DNA of 61,239 nt from Verrucomicrobiota bacterium (lineage in GTDB: Bacteria; Verrucomicrobiota; Verrucomicrobiia; Limisphaerales; JAHDYP01), in assembly GCA_023383055.1 (NCBI GenBank), contig JAHDYP010000022.1:1-61239 (forward strand), read 5' to 3'. Below the pieces are notes generated by a model, which saw only the letters and a list, made by a program, of their open reading frames with translations, searched no databases and had not been told where the DNA came from. Each line of letters opens with the position of its first letter. Within the stretch, counting starts at the first letter, position 1. A program made the position numbers and the translations under genes. This document shows positions 25,670-34,380 of the stretch, piece by piece.

Positions 25670-26318
25670 AGACAAACAAACCGCCGAAACCGCGCTGCTC
25701 TTCCTGCAACTCATCATGCGGAAGCTCCGGCGTTCCGCCTCCTCGTCACTCGTCACCCGTCACTCGTCACCCCGCTGCGCTCGCGCAGCGGTCGTCGTGC
25801 CCAATGGCACGTTGTTCGGCGATGGCGTCTGCGCGCGAATCAAGTCGGAACTTTTGCAGGAATTCAACCTGCACACCATCGTCCGGCTGCCCAACGGCGT
25901 GTTCGCCCCCTACACCAGCATCCCGACCAACATCCTGTTCTTCGACCGGTCCGGCCCGACGCGCGAAGTCTGGTATTACGAGCAACCGCTGCCGATCGGA
26001 CGAAAGAACTACACCAAGACCGCGCCCATCCAGTTCGAGGAATTCGCCGACTGCATCCAGTGGTGGACCAAGCGGGAGGAAAACGAACGTGCCTGGCGAG
26101 TCCCCGTCACGGAACTGCTGGAATACAATCCGGACGGCTCGCTCCGGGCGGTCAACCTCGATCGGAAGAATCCGCGCGGCAAGGAAGACATCACGCATCT
26201 GCCGCCCGAACAGCTCGCCGCCGACATCCTGAAGAAGGTGCAACGGATTGCGGAAATCATGGGCAACATCCAGAAGCTTCTCGCCGGGTCGGTGAAACCG
26301 CGGGATTCACGCCCATGA
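25437..26318 (+). pseudogene. hsdM with N-terminal truncation and deleted catalytic core
   Basis: The frame opens in ITGDELLAFINNEET and continues through RREVIATVFRGVQNRMVSGYLLRD to INKLNGI, the N-terminal helical domain of one type I methyltransferase subfamily. It then jumps directly to GNFPEDKQTAETALLFLQL. Normally about 130-200 residues lie between these points, including the SAM motif DPACGTGGF and the catalytic NPPF motif; neither is present. The C-terminal part (VVPNGTLFGDG, FNLHTIVRLPNGVFAPY, the RGKEDITHLPPEQ tail) is intact. A repeat-bearing insert lies at about 25735-25795. The protein cannot methylate. Its stop overlaps the DUF3800 start as ATGA. Confidence 0.85.
25744..25791 (+). 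repeat. Tandem 14-base repeat plus 8-bp hairpin inserted in hsdM
   Basis: CGTCACTCGTCACC occurs twice without a gap (25744-25757, 25758-25771). Directly after it, CCGCTGCG and CGCAGCGG (25772-25779, 25784-25791) form a perfect hairpin with a four-base loop. It sits in frame in the linker between LFLQLIMRKLRR and VVVPNGTLF of HsdM, so it adds about 15 residues without a stop. This is the look of a small dispersed repeat. Confidence 0.75.
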
Positions 26319-27115
26319 CCAAGCCAGCCGGCATGCCATTCAGTGACTATATCGTCTTCGTGGACGAAACCGGCGATCACAGCACGACGATCATCAATCG
26401 GGACTTTCCCCTCTTCGGACTGGCCTTCTGCGTTTTCAAAAAATCCGATTACATCGACAACGTCACGCCAGCTCTGCGCCGGTTGAAGTTTGCCACATTC
26501 GGGCACGACATGGTGGTGCTGCACGAGCATGCTATCCCCAAGAAAGAGAATGCGTTTGCCCTGATGAGTCGTGAACCGCGCGAAGCCTTCCTCACTGCAC
26601 TGACGCAGCTCATCGAGGCGGCGACATTCACACTGGTGGCGGTGATCATTGACAAGCGCCGACTCATACCAGCCATCATCGCGCCAAACCCGTATCACCT
26701 CGCGCTGTTGTTTGGTTTGGAACGATTGCAGCGTTTGCTCGCTTCGAAGGGTCAGGAGCAAAAACTGACACACGTCGTTGTCGAATCGCGCGGCAGGCGG
26801 GAGGACACAGAACTGGAACTGGAATTCCGGCGCATCACCGAGGGAGCGAATGATTCGGGCCAGCCCTTCCCTTTCCGACTGGTGATGTCGGATAAACGCA
26901 GCAACTCGGAGGGCCTGCAGCTTGCCGACATGGTGGCGCGGCCAGTTGCCCTGTCCGTGCTGTGCCCCGGCCAACCGAATCGCGCGTTTGAGATTCTCCA
27001 GACAAAATTCTGGCGAGACAGCAATGAACGGGCGGAAAACTGCGGATTGAAAGTCTTCCCGGAAAAAAACGAAGGGCCACCAGGAAGTCCCAGTAGCCCT
27101 TCACCGAACGGGTAG
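26315..27115 (+). CDS. DUF3800 protein
   Basis: A 266-residue protein starting at MTKPAGMPF, in a 4-base ATGA overlap with the hsdM remnant. The N-terminus YIVFVDETGDHS is the DUF3800 signature (D-E-S/T-G), the first acidic residues of an RNase H-like fold. Further family features are VVLHEHAI, VVVESRGRREDTELE and LQLADMVARPVA with its conserved Asp. DUF3800 proteins are predicted nucleases often found in restriction-modification and phage-defence loci. It looks intact even though hsdM is not. Confidence 0.85.
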   Translation: MTKPAGMPFSDYIVFVDETGDHSTTIINRDFPLFGLAFCVFKKSDYIDNVTPALRRLKFATFGHDMVVLHEHAIPKKENAFALMSREPREAFLTALTQLIEAATFTLVAVIIDKRRLIPAIIAPNPYHLALLFGLERLQRLLASKGQEQKLTHVVVESRGRREDTELELEFRRITEGANDSGQPFPFRLVMSDKRSNSEGLQLADMVARPVALSVLCPGQPNRAFEILQTKFWRDSNERAENCGLKVFPEKNEGPPGSPSSPSPNG

Positions 27116-27254
27116 TCCCATTCCAAAACCGGCGATTATTTAACCTATGTCGCACCGAAACGCAAGCTGTCAGACCAAACCATGCCCAACCGTTACGCTG
27201 GACCAGGTTCTGCCGCGTGGGCTGCGCTTTGAACCGCAGCCGAGCGTATCGGTG

Positions 27255-27506
27255 TCAGCGACGATTCTCGCGCGCGGCACGTTCGGCGCGAACGGCATCC
27301 ACTTCCGCCTGGATCTCGTCCATGGTCATCGGATCGTCGGCCACGGAATGCAGCTTCTGCAACATTCGGCCAAATTCCTCCCGCGCGCGATTGCGCCGCA
27401 ACTCGTCGGTCAGCCAATCCACGAGCCGAGCCGAGTCCGGCAACCCTGCGGCCCGTGCTTCCTCGACCAGTGCGTCGGGCAAATCCAATTCGAGCGTAAT
27501 GCTCAT
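27255..27506 (-). CDS. VapB-like antitoxin
   Basis: An 83-residue protein starting at MSITLELDLPDALVEEA. The beta strand followed by helices (ARAAGLPDSARLVDWLTDEL) is a ribbon-helix-helix or AbrB-type antitoxin N-terminus. The C-terminal half is amphipathic and basic (EVDAVRAERAARENRR), as in toxin-binding tails. It runs against the surrounding genes. After its stop, towards 27120, no complete PIN or other toxin gene is visible, so it may be an orphan. Confidence 0.6.
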   Translation of the reverse strand: MSITLELDLPDALVEEARAAGLPDSARLVDWLTDELRRNRAREEFGRMLQKLHSVADDPMTMDEIQAEVDAVRAERAARENRR

Positions 27507-27684
27507 GCAATGTTGGTGGTTGAGGGATATAGGATTGACGCACCTCGGCGCATCTCTCACACGGCACAGGGCCGACTTTTGTCCCTCGAACCGCGTTCAC
27601 CGTACGGCCATGGCCATACCCCGTCAACCGTCGCACGACACAGCCCGAATCGCCAAACCATGGCCAGGTTTCAGGTAGCGCCAG

Positions 27685-27769
27685 ACAGGATGAACAGGAT
27701 GGACAGGATAAAGGCCAACCAACACCAACCTTCATGACGCCTCATCCTGCAAATCCGGTTCATCCTGTC
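27685..27769. repeat. Short direct repeats and inverted arm overlapping the hsdS start
   Basis: ACAGGAT occurs three times at nine-base spacing (27685, 27694, 27703). An inverted arm with CATCCTG and CATCCTGT lies at about 27744-27769, giving a potential stem across about 35 bases. The hsdS ATG (27734) falls in the loop, and the first codons of hsdS (PHPANPVHPVRT) are encoded by the right arm. Such ACAGGATGAACAGGATG text recurs between genes in many GC-rich genomes, from memory. Confidence 0.65.
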
Positions 27770-28936
27770 AGAACGCCCTGGCCAACCGTCCGGCTGGGCG
27801 AGGTGCTGCGGCATCGGAAAGAGTGGATCACTATCGATGATCTGACGAACTACAAGCGTCCGCGCGTCCAGCTTCACGTTCAGGGTATCGTCGTTCGCGA
27901 CGAAGTTCCGGGCGCGCTCATCAAAACCAAGACGCAGCAAGTCTGTCGCACTGGCGAATTTCTCGTCGCAGAAATTGACGCCAAGGTTGGCGGCTTTGGG
28001 ATCGTGCCGGAGTCGCTCGATGGCTCGATCGTCAGCGGCCACTATTTCCTATTCGTAATTGACGGGGCGAAGCTGGATCGGCGCTTTCTTGATTACTTTA
28101 TCCGCACCCCAGCGTTTCGCGAGCAAGTCGCGGCGCAAGGGTCTACAAACTATGCTGCGATCCGTCCCGCGCATGTGCTTGGGTACGAGATGCCCCTCCC
28201 GCCATTGGTGGAGCAGCGGCGGGTGGTGGCGCGGATCGAGGAACTGTCCGCCCAAATCCACGAAGCCCGCACCCTCCACCTACAGGCCTCCGAAGAAGCC
28301 GACGCGCTCCTAGTTGCTATGGCACATCGCGGCGACCTTGATCGATCCGCAAAGGAATGCGCTGGATGGAAGCGGAGGCGTTTATCTGACGTGATTCAAT
28401 TTGTGGACGACGCACACAAAGTCGCACCTGATCGCTCATATCCGAATCTCGGCATTTATAGCTTCGGTCGTGGGCTGTTTCACAAACCTCCCATTGACGG
28501 TCTTACTACCAGCGCGACGACGCTGCGCCGTGTGAAGGTGGGGCAGTTTATTTACAGCCGACTTTTTGCCTTCGAAGGAGCATACGGGCGCGTGACGCCA
28601 GAATTTGATGGCGCATTTGTTTCACAGGAGTATCCCACCTTCGACTGCGACTCCCGTCAGATTCGTTCGGACTTTCTCGCGGCATATTTTAAACCCGCGC
28701 ATCTGTGGAAAGCGGTTGCAGCCGGCAGCAAAGGACTGGGTGACCGAAGGCAGCGTGTTCAGCCGGCTCAAGTTTTGGCGCACGAGCTTTGGTTGCCGCC
28801 AATTGAATGGCAAAACCGTCTCGCCGAAGTGCAGGCGGAGGTGGACGCATTGAAACGTCTGCAAGCCGAGACCGCCGCAGAATTGGATGCTCTGCTCCCG
28901 GCCATCCTCGACCGCGCCTTCAAAGGAGAATTGTGA
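27734..28936 (+). CDS. hsdS: Type I restriction-modification specificity subunit HsdS
   Basis: A 400-residue subunit with the usual two half-recognition domains. The first target-recognition domain (about residues 17-150, WPTVRLGEVL onward to GYEMPLPPL) is followed by a conserved coiled coil (VEQRRVVARIEELSAQIHEA). The second domain (about 207-350) ends PPIEWQNRLAEVQAEVDALKRL with LLPAILDRAFKGEL. Full length is retained. Its partner HsdM is deleted and HsdR is not in the window, so it is an orphan here; it could still serve another HsdM. The first 12 residues come from a repeat arm. The stop overlaps the HNH gene start. Confidence 0.92.
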   Translation: MTPHPANPVHPVRTPWPTVRLGEVLRHRKEWITIDDLTNYKRPRVQLHVQGIVVRDEVPGALIKTKTQQVCRTGEFLVAEIDAKVGGFGIVPESLDGSIVSGHYFLFVIDGAKLDRRFLDYFIRTPAFREQVAAQGSTNYAAIRPAHVLGYEMPLPPLVEQRRVVARIEELSAQIHEARTLHLQASEEADALLVAMAHRGDLDRSAKECAGWKRRRLSDVIQFVDDAHKVAPDRSYPNLGIYSFGRGLFHKPPIDGLTTSATTLRRVKVGQFIYSRLFAFEGAYGRVTPEFDGAFVSQEYPTFDCDSRQIRSDFLAAYFKPAHLWKAVAAGSKGLGDRRQRVQPAQVLAHELWLPPIEWQNRLAEVQAEVDALKRLQAETAAELDALLPAILDRAFKGEL

Positions 28937-29427
28937 TGCAAACCACGAATCCTCAATCAACTGCCACAAGAGCCATATTCGTCCGGCTGACAACGGAAAA
29001 GGAGCGCACGGAATTCTACGCTTCGCTCGATGGTCCGAAGTGGTGGATCAACGGCAAGCGGAAGGATTCCGATCAGGGTTGGGTCGAGGTGTTCAGGGAT
29101 TCCTGGTGGAAATGCATCTTTTGCGGGCGTGACCTGGCGGCAAGCACCGATGCGCTGGTGGAGGCCACGGAGGAACATCTGGTGCCGCGTTCACTCCTCG
29201 AACCCAACGGTGTCGAGCCAAGTGTGGCGCACAACATGGCGGCTTGTTGCGCCAGCTGCAACGTCCTCAAAGGCGAGTGTATTCCAGCAAAAGATCATCC
29301 GTGCTGGAAGTCGCGCCAGGCCTATGTGAAGGAATGCTACCGATTCATCTCCAGTCAGCGGCTAAAACAGTATCTTCGATACCGGGATCACGTGGAGAAG
29401 GTTCTGAGAGAAAGGGCCGGCGAATGA
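28936..29427 (+). CDS. HNH endonuclease
   Basis: A 163-residue nuclease whose ATG shares one base with the hsdS stop (TGATG), so translation is coupled. The HNH core holds a zinc-binding CIFCGRDL pair, EEHLVPRSLLEPN with the catalytic His, and NMAACCASCNVLKGE, in which the second C-x2-C and Asn lie. A helical C-terminus (YRFISSQRLKQYLRYR) follows. HNH proteins of this size accompany restriction-modification loci as modification-dependent or accessory nucleases. It is intact; target unknown. Confidence 0.85.
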   Translation: MQTTNPQSTATRAIFVRLTTEKERTEFYASLDGPKWWINGKRKDSDQGWVEVFRDSWWKCIFCGRDLAASTDALVEATEEHLVPRSLLEPNGVEPSVAHNMAACCASCNVLKGECIPAKDHPCWKSRQAYVKECYRFISSQRLKQYLRYRDHVEKVLRERAGE

Positions 29428-29916
29428 ATGCCTGGCTTCACGGACCCAGCCGTGGCCGAGGTCTTCGAGGGGCGGGCGATCCGCCGCCAAATCCGCATCC
29501 GGCTTTTCGAGTCGACGGATGCCCCGTGGATCGACCTGCTGTTGTACCTGCCCAACCATGCCCGCGGACCGGTACCCGCGTTTCTCGGGCTGAACTACGG
29601 CAACCAGGGCGTGCATCCGGACCCGGAAATCGTCCCATCGCGGAACTCGGTGTGCCGCCGAGGCGAGCACGCGCATCGCTGGCCGCTGGAGATGCTGCTG
29701 CAACGCGGCTATGCCGTCGGCAGTTTTCATGGCGGCGACATCGAACTGGATCGCCACGGTTCGGGTTGTCACTTCACGCTTGAAGACTGGAAGTCCGGCA
29801 TACGCTATCAGGTCCTGCGGCAAAGCGGGCGCACCCAACTGGCCGACGACGCCTGGGGCTCGATCGGGGCCTGGGCCTGGGGCTTGAGCCGGGCGCCATC
29901 CATAAACGTGGTGTAG
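29428..29916 (+). pseudogene. Internal fragment of a CE15 glucuronoyl esterase-like gene
   Basis: The frame covers the middle of a CE15-like alpha/beta hydrolase: VFEGRAIRRQIRIRLF, DLLLYLPNHARGPVPAFLGLNYGNQGVHPDPEI in parts, WPLEMLLQRGYAV, and WGSIGAWAWGLSRA. The family's next segment, with the GCSRxGK nucleophile, is replaced by PSINVV and a stop. The first 100 or so residues, including a signal peptide, are also missing. It is inactive. The ATG directly after the HNH stop is probably accidental. Confidence 0.7.
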
Positions 29917-30074
29917 AAGAAAAACGCCGGGCAGGCAAGACCCGCCTTCGTGGGGCTGCGGCCTTCGCAGTCGTTGACAGGCGGCAACCACCCGGCACAA
30001 GCTGATTCGAGCCTACGGACGGCTACGAGTCCTTAGAGGAACAGGCTGTCTTTGTTTCGCGCTCAATCAAGCCT

Positions 30075-30203
30075 ATGCGCATCACGAACATCGCGGAATA
30101 CGCCTCGGCGGTCGAGAGTCTCGTGGAAGAATGGACTCCGAAAGGGGTCGGTTGGTATGCCGCGAATTGCGCACTCACTTCTTCGGGATCTAACCGGCCG
30201 TAG
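30075..30203 (+). pseudogene. Possible 42-codon FRG-domain N-terminal remnant
   Basis: The frame MRITNIAEYASAVESL, then EEWTPKGVGWYAANC, resembles the start of FRG-domain proteins (a helix then W-x-x-WFRGQ). The key FRGQ is absent and a stop follows. Weak evidence. The surrounding 29917-30225 gap shows nothing else. Confidence 0.2.
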
Positions 30204-30225
30204 CGTCGTACCCATCTAAGGGCAG

Positions 30226-33200
30226 CTACAGGTTTCGCCGTAGACGGTAGAAACTTCGCTCTTCATCCGGGACGATTACCATGGGATTGGGCGCGTCTGG
30301 CAGGTTAGACCACGGGCCGGTGACTTGATCGGCTTTCTGGAGGATCCCTTGGCCAACCCAGGTCAGAACCAGATCCTTACCCGAGCGGATCAACTCGAGC
30401 TTGGAAGTCGCGGGGACGCTTGCACGATCCGTTGGGTCGGAACCGAGCTCGACTTCTGCTCCGTCGGAGAATCCGTCACCGTCGGTATCCGCAACGAATG
30501 GGTCGGTTCCGGTATCGGCAGGTCCAACGTAGGTGCCCGTGTTGGTCTCAACGCTATCCGGAAGACCGTCATCGTCATCGTCCTCATCCTTGAAGTTGGC
30601 CAAACCGTCGCCGTCCGGGTCCGCGGAGGGCAGCTGTGCGCCAGGCAGGATGCCCGTTTCTGGATAGGGCAGTCGGCCTTCCCAATCGATCTTTATGGAT
30701 CGAGGCTCTCCATCTGACAGCAAGACCTCCAGATCGGGCATTTCGGTCATCCATTCGCCGAACCGCCACAGTTGCTGGGTGTCGGGCATGCCGTACAGGT
30801 GACCGAATCGGAAGTTCCTGGCGATCGCCTCACGCACCCACGGGTCCTGGTTGAGGCAACAGATGTCGTCGATGAAGAGCTCCTGGCCCCCGACCCTGAA
30901 CTGGGTAATCGTGCCTTGCAACGCGACGGTGCCCGTGTCCTTGCCGAAGCCATTGACCACGGTTACCGCACAGCCCCCGATGACCGAGCCATCGATATCG
31001 GCGAAGTTCTGAAAGTTCTGGAAATCGCCGTTCACCTCGAGATTGATGTTGCCGCCGTACTCCCCGAACAAGAAGCGGAGCCCCGAGGGGCACACGCCTG
31101 CCGTGAGACAGCCGAAGGTGAATTCGGCGTTGATGTTGTTGAGATTCAACTCATTGCCCGAGCCACCCGAGTGTGAAGCCGCCAGGACATTTGCAGTCCC
31201 GGTTTTGGTGCTACCGGATGGAAGCCAGAAGAACTCCCTGAACTCCACCGTGTGTCCGTGCGTCACGAAGGAGTCGGTGATCGTGTAGGTTCCCAGGCGG
31301 ACGTCGTCGAAGTCAGCGCATGGGCATTGGGTGCCCTGGGTGCCGCGGATGGTGAACTCGTGTTGTTCAGGATCCTGCGTATAGGGGTACTGATGGACCA
31401 GTCGGGACTCTCCAACTCGTTCGCGACCCACATAGAGATCGAACGCGCCCACCAGATAACCCCCCGTGATGTCGGTGGCGTTTGTGAGGTGTAGTTCCGG
31501 GGTGAAGATGTTCCACTCATATCCCGGCCAGATCGTGCCCGACCGAGTCTTGGTCACGATGCCGAAGGACATATCCACCGGATAACCCGCCAATTGATGG
31601 CCGCTCGGATGCGTGAGAGACACCCAGTCCCTATCCATTAGAGCAGCCGCCTGGTCGTTCCAGCCGTGCTCCGGATCGGTTGTCTTCCAGCCCCACTGGG
31701 ATTGGCCGGTGGCCAGCTCCACCGAGACACCCAACCAGTAGACCTTGGGATTGCGGGGCGAGCCTTGCTGTCGGAAGGCCTTTTCCTCGGGGACCGCAAA
31801 CCGGTATTCAAAGATACGGTTGTCATAGCCCAGAGGTTTGGTGAGATACGGATCCCAGAAGCGCTCTTCCGGGACGAAGGCGAATTCACGGGCTTCGAAG
31901 TCACGTTCGCTGAACAGCTCCGACCACAGCAGTTCCAGTGGCTTGGAATACTGGTTCTTCGGATCCTCGTCGGGATTGCCGCCGTTACCGACCGGGTCGT
32001 CGCTAAAGATGCTCAAGCGGAAGTGCTGGAGCCGACCCGGCGGGTTGCCGCTTCCCGAGTCGTTCAGCCATGAACCCCACAGGAAGATCTGCGTGATCGG
32101 GCCGGTTTGGATGCAGCGGAAATCATCCGCCAGCAGGCGCTGGATGCCGTCCTCGTTGTCCGCGCGGATGTCGGTACCGTTGGGGGATTCAAAAGGTGGC
32201 TGGAGATACTTGGTGGTTTCCTCGTCGGCATACGTGAAATACATGTCGTCGTATGAGATGCCGTTCCAGTTCTGCAGGATGAATTCGGTGGTGATGATCA
32301 CATCGGTGCCAAAGGGAACAGGGTGGTCGCTCAGATCCCAGTCCACTTCGATGGTGTCGCGGGTCGTGGGGTAACTCGGATGCATGCTCTGGTGCCCGTT
32401 GCTCTCGCCGATCACTGGGTCGTTAGCCGTTGACCAGTCGATCTCCGTCCGGTAGCCCAGGATGTCGTAGTCGGTCCACGCTGCGTAGTGCAAGTCCGTG
32501 GCGTCTTCCAGGTCGTCCTGATGTATCTTTCGTGATTCCACCCCCATTTGGGTAGGACCGTCGGAGGGATCCACCGGACTGTCGGTGGGGCTCAACACGC
32601 AAGCCTGGATTACGTAGGCGTGGCCGTATCCGCCATCCATGTACCAGCCGTTCCCATTGTTAAGTCCGTCGGGGTTCGGGTTGGTGTAGGCGTCCCAAGT
32701 ATAGGTCTGGAACATGTCGGCGCCATCGGTGTCGGAATCTGCCACGATAATGCTGGCCGGGTTGTCCGTCAGTGGGCCTGTGCCGGCGCTGTCACCCCAA
32801 TAGGTCACGGCGTGACCGCCGTTGCAGCCAGGCCAGCGCACGGCAAGACTGACCAATTGGTAGTCTCGCAGCCGGTTCCCGAAGTCACGGGGCATGTTGG
32901 GGGCAGACCAGGCGTTGCACCCCGTGCCGCCAAAGGTGTTCACTTGGGTATAGGGATTGACACCCGCCTGGAGGTTATTGGCCGAACCGAGCCACCAGTT
33001 CAGGGCGTGGTTCATCCAGCCCCCATCCCTGGTTCCGTGAACGTCTGCCGCATCCAGGCTGAGTCGCCAGTTGAGGAAATCGAGATAGATGTCCTCGGCC
33101 CGCTGCTGAATGGTCGCACCAGTCCCATACCCTGCGCCGGCCAACTGGTTCGCGGCCGCCGCAAGCCAGCAGGAGCGGTCCGGGGTCGCCACCACTCCAG

Positions 33201-33363
33201 GCACCAGGCCGTCGATACCACCGACCCGCTCTTTGTCCACGTCCGACGCCGGCGAGCGCTGCCACTGGCCGAACGCCGTCCTCATCGACGACTGCGCTAA
33301 CAGGGCAATGAGTAGGACCTGCATGATTCGAACGTATTTCCTTTCACTGTTCATTGTTTTCAT
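30226..33363 (-). CDS. Secreted cysteine-peptidase-like protein with thrombospondin type 3-like calcium repeats
   Basis: A 1045-residue exported protein with a signal peptide ending near FGQ. The N-terminal 230 residues look like a papain-fold peptidase of the IdeS/Mac type: Cys65 in DRSCWLAAAANQL, His184 in CNGGHAVTYWG, and an Asp in IIVADSDTDG that would complete the catalytic site. Residues about 400-600 carry a DUF7901-like segment (ADDFRCIQTGPITQIFLWGSW). Near 935-985, DPDGDGLANFKDEDDDDDG and ADTDGDGFSDGAE are calcium-binding thrombospondin type 3-like repeats. The C-terminus is the FYRLRRNL module. AAGGAGAA about six bases before the ATG supports the start at 33363. A protease that works outside the cell is the likely role. 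Confidence 0.82.
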   Translation of the reverse strand: MKTMNSERKYVRIMQVLLIALLAQSSMRTAFGQWQRSPASDVDKERVGGIDGLVPGVVATPDRSCWLAAAANQLAGAGYGTGATIQQRAEDIYLDFLNWRLSLDAADVHGTRDGGWMNHALNWWLGSANNLQAGVNPYTQVNTFGGTGCNAWSAPNMPRDFGNRLRDYQLVSLAVRWPGCNGGHAVTYWGDSAGTGPLTDNPASIIVADSDTDGADMFQTYTWDAYTNPNPDGLNNGNGWYMDGGYGHAYVIQACVLSPTDSPVDPSDGPTQMGVESRKIHQDDLEDATDLHYAAWTDYDILGYRTEIDWSTANDPVIGESNGHQSMHPSYPTTRDTIEVDWDLSDHPVPFGTDVIITTEFILQNWNGISYDDMYFTYADEETTKYLQPPFESPNGTDIRADNEDGIQRLLADDFRCIQTGPITQIFLWGSWLNDSGSGNPPGRLQHFRLSIFSDDPVGNGGNPDEDPKNQYSKPLELLWSELFSERDFEAREFAFVPEERFWDPYLTKPLGYDNRIFEYRFAVPEEKAFRQQGSPRNPKVYWLGVSVELATGQSQWGWKTTDPEHGWNDQAAALMDRDWVSLTHPSGHQLAGYPVDMSFGIVTKTRSGTIWPGYEWNIFTPELHLTNATDITGGYLVGAFDLYVGRERVGESRLVHQYPYTQDPEQHEFTIRGTQGTQCPCADFDDVRLGTYTITDSFVTHGHTVEFREFFWLPSGSTKTGTANVLAASHSGGSGNELNLNNINAEFTFGCLTAGVCPSGLRFLFGEYGGNINLEVNGDFQNFQNFADIDGSVIGGCAVTVVNGFGKDTGTVALQGTITQFRVGGQELFIDDICCLNQDPWVREAIARNFRFGHLYGMPDTQQLWRFGEWMTEMPDLEVLLSDGEPRSIKIDWEGRLPYPETGILPGAQLPSADPDGDGLANFKDEDDDDDGLPDSVETNTGTYVGPADTGTDPFVADTDGDGFSDGAEVELGSDPTDRASVPATSKLELIRSGKDLVLTWVGQGILQKADQVTGPWSNLPDAPNPMVIVPDEERSFYRLRRNL

Positions 33364-33470
33364 GGTTCTTCTCCTTGTCTAAGCCGCCGCGTCACGCGCG
33401 GTCGATCTCGAGCCACCAACGGAGGTCTCCGTCAACGGATCTATCGAGCCCGCTTCCGCGGTGATAACGG

Positions 33471-33851
33471 TCATTTCCACTCCACAGCGCTCCGCCAGAC
33501 GCACAAGGCCAAGGCCAACCCGGTCCAGAAGAGCGCCTTGCTGGCCTTGCGCTTGTATTGGCAGGTGAGCCGTTCCATCGCTTCGTTGTACCATCGGGCC
33601 ACTCCTGTCCGCAGGGCCGCCAAGGGTGGCTCAGGAGGCGACTTGCTCGTCCCTTGGACTTCGCGCAGGCGTTGGATCGCCAGCAGATGCGCCCGCAACG
33701 GGGCCAACCCCGCGTGAGCGGGTTCGCACGTCGCTGAATCTCTGCCTGAATTGCCACGCTGCTCGGGAGAACTCATGAAATGCGCGGGCTCAATGATCCC
33801 CTGGCCGTCGGCTGCGCACCTGATGGCCATCCGTTCGAGGTCAAAGTCCAA
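33471..33851 (-). pseudogene. Decayed membrane protein fragment
   Basis: A 126-codon frame whose end, ARWYNEAMERLTCQYKRKASKALFWTGLALALC, resembles a bacterial membrane-protein family with WYDDAMDRVSGWYKRR before a transmembrane helix. The conserved region stops shortly after the helix, where the native protein would continue with further helices. The N-terminal part (FDLERMAIR, PAHFMSSPE) also looks family-like but a large middle is missing. Probably a deletion remnant. Confidence 0.4.
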
Positions 33852-33853
33852 CT

Positions 33854-34375
33854 TTATAGGGCGCGGATCGACCTCCGCCAGGCGAAGGGTTCAGGATGAC
33901 GATTTGGATCTCCGACTCTTCCTGGAAAGCTCCCGGACCTTCCGCCGGTAGCGACACCAGGACCGTGGTTTCGGCTTGATCGGCCGCGGGCGGCTTCGCC
34001 GGAGAACAGGCCGGTGATCATGGCCAGAGCACAAACCACATAGAGGTTGGTGGCGTCCATGGTTGTGCCTGGCGCCATACCAGCCCGAAGGCTGAGATAC
34101 AGGGCGGTCGCAACGCCGGCGCCCACCATCGGGCGGAAGAGGTAAACAACGAACCCGGAGCTTACGAACTTCTGCTCCCCAAGATACCGTCCCACCGAAG
34201 CCAGTGACTGAATGACGGCACCGAGCGCGCGGACAAGCACCGTCAGGTTGAAGTCGGAGAGTGCGCCCGTGTCATTGGTTCGCCACTGCGAAACGATCGC
34301 CTGTCCGGTGGAGAGCAGTTCCAGACGATCGCGCGAAATCTGAAGCGCGATGTGGATGCTTTGCGTCTCTCTTCA
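33854..34375 (-). pseudogene. N-truncated, frameshifted membrane protein remnant
   Basis: One open frame runs from about 34375 to 33990 without a start at its head: IALQISRDRLELLSTGQA, LVRALGAVIQSLASVGRYLGE, then two membrane helices (FVVYLFRPMVGAGVATALYLSL, LYVVCALAMITGLFS in parts). After GLFSGEAA the frame changes composition, and readable protein (ADQAETTVLVSLPAEG) continues in another frame. It begins right at the 3' end of the M19 peptidase gene, so its 5' end was removed. It pairs with the fragment at 33471. Confidence 0.45.
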
Positions 34376-34380
34376 ACACC

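Noticed and set aside
25744..25771. CRISPR-like array
   Set aside because: The repeat units are adjacent with no spacers and occur only twice.
27120..27254. Possible PIN toxin after the VapB-like antitoxin
   Set aside because: One frame begins ADTDTLG, which recalls a PIN-domain start, but it loses any similarity after a few codons and ends soon. I treat the antitoxin as an orphan.
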